Positions 22,723 through 33,208 are shown, counted from the first letter of the stretch. The stretch: 64,000 nucleotides of DNA from Azolla caroliniana (GCA_043228905.1 JBHGNT010000010.1:9920001-9984000), one strand, 5' to 3'. Numbers and translations: made by a program. The notes: a model not told the origin generated them from the letters alone.

Positions 22723-22740
22723 GGTGGAGGCAAACGCCAT
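17233..22740 (-). CDS. Plastid RNA polymerase sigma-70 factor, spliced (at least 8 exons)
   Basis: A nuclear gene for a promoter-recognition subunit of the bacterial-type plastid RNA polymerase. Phase-consistent exons (minus): 22740-22010, 21604-21391, 21309-21217, 21122-20994, 20481-20428, 17788-17726, 17613-17492, 17338-17233, with GT/AG borders; about 503 aa. Residues 1-60 are a likely transit peptide containing His12. Exon 1 ends in a region-1.2 helix ([18 protein letters not shown]). Exons 2-4 hold regions 2-3 ([58 protein letters not shown]). Exons 7-8 hold region 4 ([28 protein letters not shown]). The usual WWIRQ of region 2.4 reads WWIWQ. About 25-30 residues normally found between VALK (exon 5) and YVADTHPES (exon 6) are unaccounted for, so an extra exon may lie in the 2.6-kb intron. 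The orthologue class (SIG1-6) is not resolved. Confidence 0.9.
18700..18795 (+). repeat. Copy of a dispersed repeat (GGTCTNATANGCCATTTTGG type) in the sigma intron
   Basis: tttggtctgatatgccattttggtctcttaaaagacgttaatatatctttctttc matches 50640-50700 and the reverse complement of 51125-51180 in the RMR-gene intron, and partly 63970-64000. I see no coding function; it is likely a non-autonomous element end. Upstream at 18330 (acctataaataggaatg) the sequence looks like a TATA element within a possible LTR. Confidence 0.6.
19050..20290 (+). pseudogene. Dead LINE reverse transcriptase inside the sigma intron
   Basis: Plus-strand fragments in changing frames decode to non-LTR RT motifs in the right order: [16 protein letters not shown] (about 19137), [17 protein letters not shown] (about 19466), [22 protein letters not shown] (19790-19850, family form FLDFxKAFDxV), [17 protein letters not shown] (about 19975), and YVDT in place of the catalytic YADD (about 20100), then [11 protein letters not shown]. 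The active-site Asp pair is degraded and the frame breaks several times. It is antisense to the host gene and removed by splicing. Confidence 0.78.
22687..22722. repeat. Trinucleotide microsatellite (ATG)12 encoding poly-His
   Basis: Twelve uninterrupted ATG units on the plus strand are CAT codons on the minus strand and give twelve His residues starting at residue 7 of the sigma-factor precursor. The run lies in the presumed transit peptide. Confidence 0.95.
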
Positions 22741-22794
22741 ATATTTTATGTTGATCTGAACCTTGCCTCTTTCTGCATAGCTCTACAGATTCTC

Positions 22795-23120
22795 GCTCTC
22801 TCTCTCTCTCTCTCCTCAAATTTGATCTCCTCTGTCGGCTGCCTTCTTCCTTCTTCCTTCTTACTTACACAGGGAAGCTCAGTTCAAATTTGGTGATTAG
22901 GGAAGGAGGGAAGAGAATATCCTCCTCCGCCTCCTCCTCCTCCTCCTGCTGCTGCTGCTGCTGCTGCTGCTGAGGATATAGTGTGATTGATTGAGTGAAA
23001 AATCCACACTCTGTATGTATGTATGTATGTATGTATGTATACGTATAATGTATGTATGTATATGTATCATGTATGTATGTATGTATATGTATCATGTACG
23101 TATGTATATACAAAATCTAT
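22795..23120. repeat. Cluster of microsatellites upstream of the sigma gene
   Basis: A (TC)n run at about 22796-22815, TTCC/TTCT runs near 22848-22862, (CTC)n then (CTG)n at about 22930-22973, and interrupted (TGTA)n arrays at about 23014-23110. They lie within 400 bp 5' of the sigma start codon, where the 5' UTR and promoter are expected. Open frames through them are low-complexity by-products. 23120-23450 beyond them shows nothing recognisable. Confidence 0.85.
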
Positions 23121-23450
23121 CATTATCATCATATGTATGTATACATACTGATATATATATCAGTAAACATTCGGTTAAGTGCGCACTTTTGATTCTCAGG
23201 GAAAAATGTGCGCATCTAACCAAGCCGCTTACTTACGGCTTTTTACACACAAAAAAATTTTCCCCAAATTTTGTTTTCTCTACACATTTTAGAGAGCGTA
23301 GCCCCAACAACCACCGATCAAACCCTGTTTGCTCCTTAATTGATCCCGCGCAACTGCTTAGAATACTATCCCTTCACCACATTTCTTCTCAAAACACTAT
23401 TTGTGCTCCTACTGTCTTCTCCGGGTACGTAGATTATCTGTGCATTTTCG

Positions 23451-24070
23451 GGTTTTCTAAGACCGAGGGTTTAGGGAACTCAAAAATTATTGGCTGTAGA
23501 AGAGTATGTGATGCATGTGTCTTGTTTTTATTGCTTAATCAGATTTCATACGATGATTAAGTTCATAATTTGTGGGTTTCTTAGATCAAGGGTTTAGGGA
23601 ATTTGAAAATTATTGACTATGGAAGAGTAAATGATGTATTTGTCTTGTTTTAATTGTTGAATTGGAGTCCATATGGTGATTAGGTTCATAAATTATAGGT
23701 TTCTTAGATCAAGGTTTAGGGAAATGAAAAATAATTGATTGTAGAAGAGTTTGTGATGTATTCGTTTGGTTTTTATGGCTGAATTAGAATCCATATGTCA
23801 ATTAGGTTTACAAATTATGGGTGTCTTAGTCCGTGGGTTTAGGGAATTCAAAATTTATTGATTATGGAAGAGTATGTGGTGTATTGGTCTTGTTTTTATG
23901 GCTGAATTAGAGTTCATATATCGATTAGGTTCATAAATTATGGGTTTCTTAGTCTGAGGGTTAAGGGAATCCGAAAATTATTAACTGTGGAAGAGTATGT
24001 GATGTATTTGTCTTGCTTTTATTGCTGAATTTAACTCTATATGGTGATTAAGTTCATAAATTATGGGTCC
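23451..24070. repeat. Minisatellite of about 122 bp, about five copies
   Basis: The landmark gggtttcttagatcaagggtttaggga and variants recurs near 23453, 23574, 23697, 23819 and 23942, with a partial sixth near 24060. The phrase agagtatgtgatgtatttgtcttg recurs in each unit. Copies differ by roughly 10-15% by eye. No coding function is evident. Confidence 0.9.
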
Positions 24071-24084
24071 AATCCGGTATTGAT

Positions 24085-24142
24085 TCTCAAACATATAATA
24101 ACTATTTGAACCCACTTGAGGTCTAGTATACATTCCACCTAT
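24085..24142 (-). pseudogene. Left part of a LINE RT relic split by Gy3
   Basis: Joined across the Gy3 insertion to 31170-31325, the minus strand reads SFKYLGINVLSSNRWNVY, the conserved region after the RT palm in L1-like elements (SFKYLGV..). This fragment is only the portion left of the TTGAT duplication. Confidence 0.45.
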
Positions 24143-24147
24143 TTGAT

Positions 24148-24602
24148 TATTATAGATCTTGATACTAACGTAAGCTTAAGATAAGGATAATGAAAAGATA
24201 GATAGAAAGGAGAAAGAGAAAGAAGGGTGCCGATCCACCCGACCACCCCCGAGCGAAGGGATCGAGACGGACTCGAGCCTCGATCGGCGTCCCATACCAC
24301 TGCCGTGGCGTCGAGTCGTACCTGGTGCTGGCGCGCTCGCTACAAGAGTTGACCCACCACACGAGCAGAGTCTCGATGTAGTCAAAAGATCATCCAATGA
24401 GGGTAGCTAGGCCTCTTATTTATAGTCATACCCAAGGCCCCCAGGCAACTTCACACTTGACCTAATGGGTTGTCTCAATCCCGAGGATTAAAAGTAATCC
24501 TCCCCTTCTTTACACTCTCATTTAACCCTCACACTTATCCACGTGTATAGAATACTACGGTAAATTCTTACCACGGGATATTATATGGTCATGCCCGTAA
24601 CA
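24148..24602 (-). repeat. 3' LTR of Gy3
   Basis: The minus strand starts TGTTACGGGCATGACC and ends AGATCTATAATA, a non-canonical TA end supported by the target duplication directly beside it. The preceding purine run on the minus strand, AAAGAGGGGGAGTA, is the polypurine tract. A TATA element (TATAAATAAG on the minus strand) lies near 24415. Confidence 0.93.
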
Positions 24603-27600
24603 TACTCCCCCTCTTTAAAACATTGCACTCTTGCAATGGAAAGTTAGGGAAGTTAGTTCTAAGAGTATTTTCGCGTTCCCATGTGGCATCTTTTATTGAT
24701 TTATCCATCCATTTTATTTTGAATTCTCGGATTTCTTTAGTACGTAATTTTTTTGTTTTAACATCGAGAATTCTTTCTGGCACATGTGGTTTAGAAGATA
24801 ATTCTTCAGAAGTAACCAGAGTTTCAGTCGTAACTGTATTGTCGCCAGAACCTAGAAGTTCTTTTAGACGACTCACATGAAAGACTGGATGAATTCCGAC
24901 ACCATCGGGAAGAGCGAGACGATAGGCTGATGACCCAATGCGTTTGAGGACTGTAAAAGGTCCACAAAACCGTGGGGCTAACTTAGCGCACTTACCCGTA
25001 GACAATGTCTTAGAATTGTGAGGTACACGTAAAAATACCTTCTGTCCAAGGTTGAATACACGAGGTTGCCTATGATGATCGGCATAAAAACGCGCTCTAT
25101 CTTGAGCTGTTTTTATATTATCTCGTGCAATATGCAACATATCTTGCATATCCCGAAGAAATTTTTGCGTACTTCGCAACTCATCATGATGTATATTAAC
25201 ATCAATCGGGGCTCGTGGCTGAAAACCATACATCAACATAAAAGGACTATATCCCGTCGACGTATGCTTGGAGCTGTTATAAGCAAACTCCAAAATTGGG
25301 AGATAACGTTCCCATTTTGTTGGTTTTGCACCAACGTATGCTCGAAGCATGTCCTCAATAATTTGATTTACTCGTTCTATCTATCCATCGGATTGAGGAT
25401 GATCCGTGGAGCTCATGCTCAACGTAGTTTCTAACTTCTTAAAGACTTGTGTCCAGAAGTCACTAGTAAACTTTGGATCTCGATCACTCACGATATCCAT
25501 CGGTAACCCATAAAAACGAAACAATTCGTCAACAAATTGGTAAGCCATTTCAGGAGCTGTTACCGTGGTTTTAGTAGCAATAAATCTGGCCATTTTAGTT
25601 AGTCGATCAATGACAACCCAGATGGCATCATGACCTTTTTGGGTGCGAGGAAGGCTAACAATAAAATCCATGGATATACTTTCCCACTTATTATTGGGAA
25701 TGTCCAAGGGATGTAAAAGTCTTGCGGCTTTAAGTCGCTCGGCTTTGTTAACCTGGCACTGGTGACATTTAGTCACATAGCTATGTATGTCAGGACGCAT
25801 CTTAGGCCAATAAAATTGAGTGGAGATGAGAATGAGTGTACGATGTATTCCAGGGTGCCCTACTGAGGGTGCATCATGGCATTCAAAAAGAATCCTCTTT
25901 TTGACCTCAGGTAAATCTGGAACACAAACCTTCCCATTACGGTAGAGCAAACCGTTAGCAATGTGGAAGTATTCCTTCGAGGATGTGGTGGTGTCTGTTC
26001 CAGACTCAACTCTTGCCCAGTATTTTGCGAAATAACTGTCATCAGGATACTTTCCTCGAAGGTGATCATAAAGATCTGATGATATTGCAGTGAAGCTAAG
26101 CATGTTAACTTCACGGATGCGACTTAGTGCATCAGCGACAGTGTTCATGGAACCTTTACGATATCGTATGGAAAAATCAAAGTCCTGGATGAGATCAGCC
26201 CATCGTGCCTTACGACCTTTCAGGTCTTGTTGGTCACAAAAATATTTCAAGGACTCGTGGTCCGTAGTTACCACAAAGTGATTTCCATAAAGATAATGGC
26301 GCCATGTTTTGAGCGCATGTATAACTGCAAATAATTCCTTTTCTTGAACGGTATACCGACATTGAGCAGAATCAAGTTTCTTACTCTTGAATGCTATTGG
26401 TTTACCATCTTGATACAAGACAGCACCTATAGCATAATCGCTTGCATCGGTTTCAACCTCAAAAGGTTTTGAAGGATCGGGTAAAAGAAGTGAAGGAGCC
26501 TTGCAAACCAGGTCCTTGAGTTCCTTAAAGGCAAGGTCTAGTGTAGCATTCCACACAATAGGTTTTGTAGACTTACGCGTTTGACCTTTTAAAAGATCAG
26601 TAAACGGCGTCGTCAATTGGGAGTAATTACGAAGAGACTTTCGCAAAAACCCCACAAAACCAAGGAATGATCGAACTTCTCGAATATTCCGAAGAGTGGG
26701 CCAAAGCTTGATTTTCTCAATGCGAGAAGGATCAATTTCAACTCCTCGTTCGGTTATGAGATGTCCAAGAGAAGTAATTGATTTCTTGAAGAACTCACAT
26801 TTTGAGATCTTCGCATAAAACTGTTTGTCACGCAATGTTTGTAAAACAAAGCGGACATGTCTAGCATGTTCTTGTAATGTACGGCTATAAACTAAAATAT
26901 CATCCAAGAAAATAACGACAAATTTTCCAAGTTGTTCTCGGAAAATGTCATTCATTTCTTGTTGAAAAGTAGTCGAAGCATTGGTCAAACCAAAAGGCAT
27001 AACCAAAAACTCGTAATGGCCATAGTGCGTACGAAATGCCGTTTTAGGAACATCGTCCTCACTTATTCGTATTTGATGGTAGCCAGTACGGAGATCAAGT
27101 TTCGTAAAATACCTAGCTCCCTGGAGACGGTCAATTAGATCATCAGCCCGGGGCAATGGATACGAATTCTTGATCGTCACTTTATTCAAGCGTCGGTAAT
27201 TAATACACATACGCCATGTGCCCTCTTTCTTTTTAACCAAGAGAACTGGTGCACCCCATGGAGATTTACTATAACGTATATAACCCATTCGTAAATAGTC
27301 CTTGAGTTGCTTAGATACCTCATCTTCTTCGGATCGACTTAAGCGATACGGAGGTATACTTATTGGTGCAACACTAGGTACAATATCTATACGATGGTCT
27401 ATATTACGTTTAGGAGGTAACCCATCAGGTAGTTCACTTGGAAAAACATCATGAAAATCATTTAAGATTTCATCAAGTTGTTGTTGTTCAAAATATGTTA
27501 ATTGAATCGGGACATTATCGATATTGTAAACGTGAATGTCCGGATCAAGTACACAATAAAATAACGTAGAACAAGACAACTCGGATATTGATGGACACGA

Positions 27601-29022
27601 GGAAACAATCGAGAGGGATTGTTTTTTTACACATTGAATAAAATGCGTACAATCGTTCAGTACAAAAGAAATGGAATGACGAACCCAATCAATAAATAAA
27701 GAAGAGTTTTTATTATAAAACCAGGGATAACCCAGTATTACATCGGTGGTACAAAGATTCATTACATGGAAGTCTACTTCCTCTATATAAGTATCAATAG
27801 AAATTCCTAATGAATGAATCGCCCCGTTGATGTATTGTACTCTTCCATCAGCCAAGTGCACCGTGTAGGTGTGATCACTTATGGTGGGTTGGATTCCCCA
27901 TATCTGAACCAAACGATCATTCACAAAATTGTGTGAGCTTCCTGAATCAAATAAAAATTGTACGGGAGATCCATTGATATACCCGTTTGCACGTAGTAAA
28001 TCATTGGGACCCAATACATAGTGAGGGAAAGAACATTGACAATTACTTAAATGATGTGTATAGACCTGAAGGACATTAGGAATCTGACCTTTATGGTCTG
28101 CAGCTTTAGCTTTGTTGTCGTGCTCTTTCCGTTGGAGCTTTCGACATTGATCTTTTGTATGACCCTTCTTTTTGCAGAATACACAAAAAGGATGTTGTCG
28201 CTTACAATCGCGATCCAGGAATTCGTTGGGTGTCTTGCGTTTCCCAACAAATTGCGACTGCTTAGTCCCGGGCGCTTCGTTGGGTTTGTTATGGTCCTTC
28301 TTCGAAGTGCGTTGATAGCGAAGAACTATTTCAACGACCTCTTCGAAGGATTTTGGATCCTTATCGTGCACTATCCAGTGATAGTCCGAATTGGGGATGC
28401 CATTGACAAAACAAGCTATCAACCAATTGTCCCCTTCTAGACCCGATTTTTGGATTTGGGTTCTAGCATGGTGAACATAGTCTTCTAGCGAGGAAAATTT
28501 CCTGCTAGAGAGGTTCATTAAAGCTTGTGCTGCCTCGGTTCGAGAGGGAGGTTGCAGAAATTGGCCCTTAAAAACCGTGACAAAATCTGTCCAGGTATCG
28601 GGCAATTTCCCCATAGTACGGAGGCCACGCCACCAGGCGGCGGCCTTACCCCCGAGTTCTCGACCGACATATGCAATCTTCGTACTATCTGGCGTGGGAT
28701 AGAGCTCAAAATGAGACTCCCATCGTCCCAGCCATGTGCAGATTGCTTCTTCGGTTCTTTCCTTTTTGTCTCCCGTAAATGGCTTAACGACAAATGATGG
28801 TTCACCTTGTCGCTCATCAGGTCTATTAGTCTCACGTTGTAGACTAATGACGCGTGCCTCAAGAGCACTCTGAGATTGCCGAAGTTCGGTCATCTGTTGA
28901 GCGGTGAAACTAAGGTATTGGGTTATTTGTGCCAAATACATCTCAGTGGACATTTGTCCAGGAGGATTCCCTTGAGTTCCTTCCGCTTGAGCGGATGACA
29001 TCGGGTCGTTAATTTGAGCCAT
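24589..29022 (-). pseudogene. Gag-Pol polyprotein of chromovirus Gy3, one nonsense codon
   Basis: A single frame of about 1478 codons from ATG 29022, broken only by TAG at 25381-25383. Order: gag domain (residues about 90-250), zinc knuckle [14 protein letters not shown] (about 284), protease [12 protein letters not shown] (about 359), RT with [15 protein letters not shown] and FLDDILVYS (about 706), RNase [14 protein letters not shown] (about 860), integrase with HHCC finger ([13 protein letters not shown]) and core ([26 protein letters not shown]-stop-IERVNQ), and a C-terminal chromodomain (FKIKWMDKSIKDATWEREN, about 1411-1454). The stop replaces the Gln after DG just before the catalytic Glu, so the product lacks the end of integrase and the chromodomain unless read through. 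The frame's last codons cross the polypurine tract and end 14 nt inside the 3' LTR. Confidence 0.95.
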
Positions 29023-30698
29023 TAAAGATTATTTCTGGAAAAGAAATAGGATAAGGTCAGAGATATAGTCATAACATCATGTCGTGATGTAAACATATCA
29101 TGGGCGAGCATTAATCGATATCATTATCTCACGTCAATACCCCTCTAGACGTATGAGATGAGGTTCAAGATCAGGTTACTATGGTAACACAAAGGTGTTT
29201 TAAAAACCATGGGGGTGACAAATAAATGTCTTTCCTTGATCTCTATATTGATTTTTTCATGGTGGCTCCCCGAGGCTCAACCATGTATGTTCGCGTCATG
29301 AATAGTTTATACACAAAAAAAATGTTAATAATAAACTATGTTTCGGTGCCCACATATGTGGTTTCGGCTCTTTAAGTCCTATTACGAGGACCCCGAGGTG
29401 CACTTAGACCTTAAGTCTAAACATGTGTTATAGTCATATGTATCAAGGATATTGTATGGTCTTGGTCATATTTGAACTCGAGACCTCGAGAACAAATACA
29501 TTAAACACTTGAGCCAACCAAGTAAGTTGCTCTTCTCGAATGCTTAATGTTTGATGCGTATAAGAGATATGCGAGGCAATTGATCATATATGTTTTTTTA
29601 AAAGAACATATATGTCAAGGGTCCTTATTTCGCCCTCATTTACCAAAACTATGTTGGTACGTTACCTAACCTCAAGTCTCGTAATTACGATGGCATACGC
29701 CAAAGTGCAACCTAATGGTGAAGCCAAATGAGCCCTTGTTTCGTAGTAGGCTCACGTGGGCCATCACATGGTCACGTCATTACGAATGCCTCTCGTAAGA
29801 ACGAGCTCATGGTGGCATCGTATCCATGTAACGAGGGAGGGATGTTGGATACGCACGTCATTGGAGCGACCTCACTTGAAGTGGGTCAAGCCCTACGTAC
29901 TCAACATCATTTTGGCTATTGGCGTTTCTTTACGTAACGAAATCGAGGTCGTCAACGGGGTTATCAACAATAAAAAAATGTTGAAAAAGGGATGGTGACA
30001 ACGCCATTCTCACAAAAATGTAAGGACGGCCACCAACATCCTTTTCCCGACCATGACAACTTTCGATATAATCACGTAATAACGAATATACACATATGTT
30101 TACTTATCACATATATATGATCAAATACGTATATATGTGACCACATATGCCTATATTAAACATATCGTTATAGTAAATAGCCACAAATGATGTGATCGAG
30201 ATACGTAATCGAGGTATATACCTCTATGCACACGAAACATCCACAAATAAGAGATCATCGTAATACGCAATAGAGGTATTGACCTCTTACGCATACGAGA
30301 CCAAACGCATATCGTTTACAACAAATTAAGGTATTAAACTCATACGCAAACGTAACATATGTTCGTGAACGTAATACGTAATTGAGGTATTAACCTCGTA
30401 CGCATACGACACTCATCACATATTATTAATATGTCAAACGAGGTATTGACCTCGTGCACATATGTAAACGTTTTAGATAATCAATTAAAGACCACTACAA
30501 CATCATTGATTTAATGAAAAAAATTACATATAAACTAAACACATGATTAGATGGGAGAAGAGAGAATAGAAAGAAAAATTATGGAAAGAGTTACCGAAGT
30601 TCTTTGTTGATCGTTGTCTGGATCAAGGCCAACCGCACAACGATCGATCAGCATCAATCAAAAGACAAATGAAAAACAAAGAAACATTAGTACAAAAA
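29023..30698 (-). other. Long untranslated leader of Gy3
   Basis: Nearly 1.7 kb separates the primer site from the gag start. There is no long conserved frame. The half near the primer site contains the palindromic repeats described at 30205-30460. It probably carries packaging and dimerisation signals; that is inference from position. Confidence 0.7.
30205..30460 (-). repeat. Diverged 55-62-bp tandem repeats with a GAGGT-ACCTC palindrome
   Basis: GAGGTATATACCTC at 30211-30224, GAGGTATTGACCTC at 30273-30286, a decayed copy near 30329, GAGGTATTAACCTC at 30384-30397, and CGAGGTATTGACCTCG at 30439-30454. Each is followed by a TACGCATACGA-like segment and preceded by a CGTAATACG-like segment. 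The spacing of 55-62 bp shows that these are tandem units in which the palindrome has stayed symmetrical while flanks diverged. Confidence 0.85.
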
Positions 30699-30708
30699 TC
30701 TGATACCA
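30699..30708 (-). other. Primer-binding site for tRNA-iMet (Gy3)
   Basis: The minus strand reads TGGTATCAGA two bases inside the LTR end, matching the first ten bases of the usual initiator-tRNA primer site; the following bases (TTTTTG) do not match. Confidence 0.8.
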
Positions 30709-30710
30709 AA

Positions 30711-31164
30711 TATTATAGATCTTGATACTAACGTAAGCTTAAGATAAGGATAATGAAAAGATAGATAGAAAGGAGAAAGAGAAAGAAGGGTGCCGATCCA
30801 CCCGACCACCCCCGAGCGAAGGGATCGAGACGGACTCGAGCCTCGATCGGCGTCCCATACCACCGCCGTGGCGTCGAGTCGTACCTGGTGCTGGCGCGCT
30901 CGCTACAAGAGTTGACCCACCACACGAGCAGAGTCTCGATGTAGTCAAAAGATCATCCAATGAGGGTAGCTAGGCCTCTTATTTATAGTCATACCCAAGG
31001 CCCCCAGGCAACTTCACACTTGACCTAATGGGTTGTCTCAATCCCGAGGATTAAAGTAATCCTCCCCTTCTTTACACTCTCATTTAACCCTCACACTTAT
31101 CCACGTGTATAGAATACTACGGTAAATTCTTATCACGGGATATTATATGGTCATGCCCGTAACA
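30711..31164 (-). repeat. 5' LTR of Gy3 with promoter
   Basis: Identical to the 3' LTR except for two substitutions (near 24294/30862 and 24571/31133) and one A-run length change. Transcription would start in this LTR: the minus strand has TATAAATAAG at 30978-30987, about 230 bp before the primer site, a normal place for an LTR core promoter. The sequence gagggtagctaggcctc beside the TATA element is also conserved in an old LTR at 45257-45275. Confidence 0.93.
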
Positions 31165-31169
31165 TTGAT

Positions 31170-31325
31170 GATAGGACATTAATACCAAGATATTTGAAGC
31201 TTTGCACCAGTAATATTAGTTCTCCCTTGGCTTTAAAAATGGGGTTATACTATCTTTATTAACATCTTTTTTCTTGTCCATGTTAGTAATTAGCCCCTTC
31301 AAACAACTTCCAACGAAAAAGGGAC
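31170..31325 (-). pseudogene. Right part of the LINE RT relic split by Gy3
   Basis: The minus strand has GLITNMDKKKDV, resembling the 'SGLKxNxDKTKVM' segment of L1-like RTs, then in another frame SFKYLGINVLS, which continues across the Gy3 site into 24142-24085. It is the older target of Gy3. Its right edge merges with the plus-strand LINE Li2 and is uncertain. Confidence 0.45.
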
Positions 31326-31935
31326 TCTTTATTATTTTGCTAATCAGATGGGCGGGATAGTGGACCCATCCTATCTCCCATTGACCGTATTTATGGAGAC
31401 GAGGCCCTATAAACAAAGGGAGGTTGGTGTCACATAACTCCAAGCACGACTTTCTCCGATCACTACCCAGTAATCGGTCATTTTCAATTGCACCAAAAGT
31501 AGGGCTCATTCCAGCCTCGAATCCCGCACACTATCTGTTTACACAATCATAGAGGTGAAGGAACAACTAACCACCTAATGGTCATTACCCGTCAATGACT
31601 CATCGTCATCCGACAAACTTTTAGTTAAACTAACAAGAGCTTCAAATCTATTACACGAGCTCTTCAAGACCAGAAGTAAGGATGCTAAGGAAAAGTAATA
31701 GAGGACAAAACGGGGACTAATAGCCTTACAACGACTGCAACTGAGATACTCGTCATGTAATTGTATTGTGGGATAGGTTGCCATGGCCAAACAAAAACTC
31801 ATCATGGCAAAAAAAGGAAATCTATGACATGGAGTTTCATGAAAGCATGGGTCGTTAGATTAGAGTACACGAAGGAATTCTTTTGATCCAAGGGACCGAG
31901 GCACGCTAGAATAGTCATGTGTAGCCTCAACTGAG

Positions 31936-32125
31936 TGTTAGGAATCGATCGGCCACAATCGGTTACACGTTCGTATTTGTGTGCAGAAACCAAGAATTAG
32001 TACACAGACATAGAAACACCGATATTTTACGTGGAAAACCCGAAATGGGAAAAAACCACGGGGGTCCACAAACCCTGAGAAAAATAGATCACTATGGTAG
32101 AGAGGAAGTGCAAATATGGAACTCA
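31936..32125 (-). repeat. Truncated 3' LTR of Co3
   Basis: Matches 33209-33420 of the 5' LTR (tgttaggaatcg, accaagaattagtaca, gggggtccacaaa, actatggtagagaggaagt) and then diverges at about 32126 where protease sequence begins. Confidence 0.88.
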
Positions 32126-32600
32126 GAGGCACTAGTCTGCAACCGATCGATGTCATCAGACATACATCTACAATGTCGACAATTCGGCATGCTCATTCAT
32201 TTCCCATCTTTACAGATCCGAGGTCTCCTGCTCTATAGGATGAGAAGCACTTTCGGTCAGGGGTTAGGTGAAACGACGCACCCGAATAGAGTCCCACCCA
32301 TGTCAATTCTTCGCTTGCGAGATTCACTTCGTTTTGCTCACTAATGAGCTACAACTCTTCCTCACTCCCGGATTGCTAAGTGTTCTTCCTGTCCGGGATT
32401 TTCTTCGGCTCTACACCATCAGCTCCCCCTTTCTCCTTTCGAAAGTGTCGGCAACTTTTTTGGAAGCGCCCCAGCTTCCCACAGTAGAAGCACGTGGGTC
32501 TCCCCCTCAACTTCGACTTGGTCCCCGACTTATCTCGGTTTTGGGGACTTTGATTTCGGATTCTTCCCCGAATCATGTCACCTTCTGTGACTAAGGGCCT
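32126..32600 (-). pseudogene. Copia zinc knuckle and protease (Co3), truncated
   Basis: The minus strand at 32576-32376 encodes a zinc knuckle, CFYCGKLGRFQKSC, where the usual CCHC His is Gln or lost. From about 32340 downward the frame gives SGASFHLTPDRKCFSSYRAG and MGNE, the copia protease entry, and further IVDIVDV and TSIGCRLV. There it stops at the junction with the 3' LTR. The catalytic Asp before SGAS is not clear. Confidence 0.7.
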
Positions 32601-32601
32601 T

Positions 32602-33192
32602 CTAGTCGGTATTGGACTCTCGGTCCTTCCGGCGAGCTTCTTCGTTTAGCAAGCTTGACTTCACTTGCTCTAGGGATAGGTGTTTCCCTTCCGGTCCCGT
32701 GTTGTCCAACGTGACAACCAACGTTTCCCAACTGTCCGGAAGGGATCCCAACAACAATAGTGCTAATACCTCGTCGGCCAGAGGTACTTCTAGAGAGGTG
32801 GATTGGTTCATCAATCCTTGGAAGGCATTGATGTGCTCCGCCATACTAGAGCCATCTTGATACTGGAGTCTCACAATTTTTCGAAATACTGAGACTCGGT
32901 TCACAACATTCTTGTTTTCAAACATGATGTCGATCTTCTTCCATAGGACGTTTGCTTCTGTTTCTTCGCCGAAGTTGTTGTATAGACTCATGTCTATAAA
33001 ACACCTTATATATGTGGCCGCCCTCAAATGCAACACTTCCCAAGTTGCAGCATCGATCTTGTCTGGTCTTTTATCTCCGAACTGCACCGGCAGCCAAAGG
33101 TCTTTGCACACGAGCATGTCTCTCATCTTCGACTTCCACACTGAGTAGTTAGCGCCAATTAGCTTAAACATGCCGCCAAAAGAGTCTTCCAT
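32602..33192 (-). pseudogene. Copia gag (UBN2-type) of Co3
   Basis: A clean 196-codon frame beginning MEDSFGGMFKLIGANYSVWK, two bases from the primer site, with the UBN2 gag pattern: WKSKMRDMLVCKDLW, ATYIRCFIDMSLYNNF, LWKKIDIMFENKNVVNRV, FQGLMNQ, LLLLGSLPDSWETLVV. The frame has no internal stops, but the zinc knuckle beyond it is in a shifted frame and the rest of pol is deleted. This copy may persist as an open frame by chance. Confidence 0.88.
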
Positions 33193-33193
33193 T

Positions 33194-33205
33194 GCTCTAA
33201 TACCA
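33194..33205 (-). other. Primer-binding site for tRNA-iMet (Co3)
   Basis: The minus strand reads TGGTATTAGAGC, one transition away from the standard site TGGTATCAGAGC, three bases from the LTR end. Confidence 0.85.
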
Positions 33206-33208
33206 CTT

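Larger units (their letters stand above)
24143..31169 (-). mobile_element. Young Ty3/gypsy chromovirus Gy3, nearly intact
   Basis: A complete LTR retrotransposon flanked by the 5-bp target duplication TTGAT (24143-24147 and 31165-31169). The LTRs (24148-24602 and 30711-31164) differ by two substitutions and one single-base indel that I can see. The interior carries a tRNA-iMet primer site (30699-30708), a 1.7-kb leader, a single gag-pol frame with one TAG, and a polypurine tract at the 3' LTR. It interrupts an older LINE. LTR near-identity indicates recent insertion relative to all other LTR elements here. Confidence 0.95.

Noticed and set aside
22865-23113. Small protein with Tyr/His/Thr and Gln runs
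   Set aside because: It is a translation of tetranucleotide and trinucleotide microsatellites in the sigma gene 5' region.
24165-24397. Two overlapping open frames inside the Gy3 LTR, repeated in the other LTR
   Set aside because: They lie wholly in LTR sequence across the TATA region and have no conserved domain.
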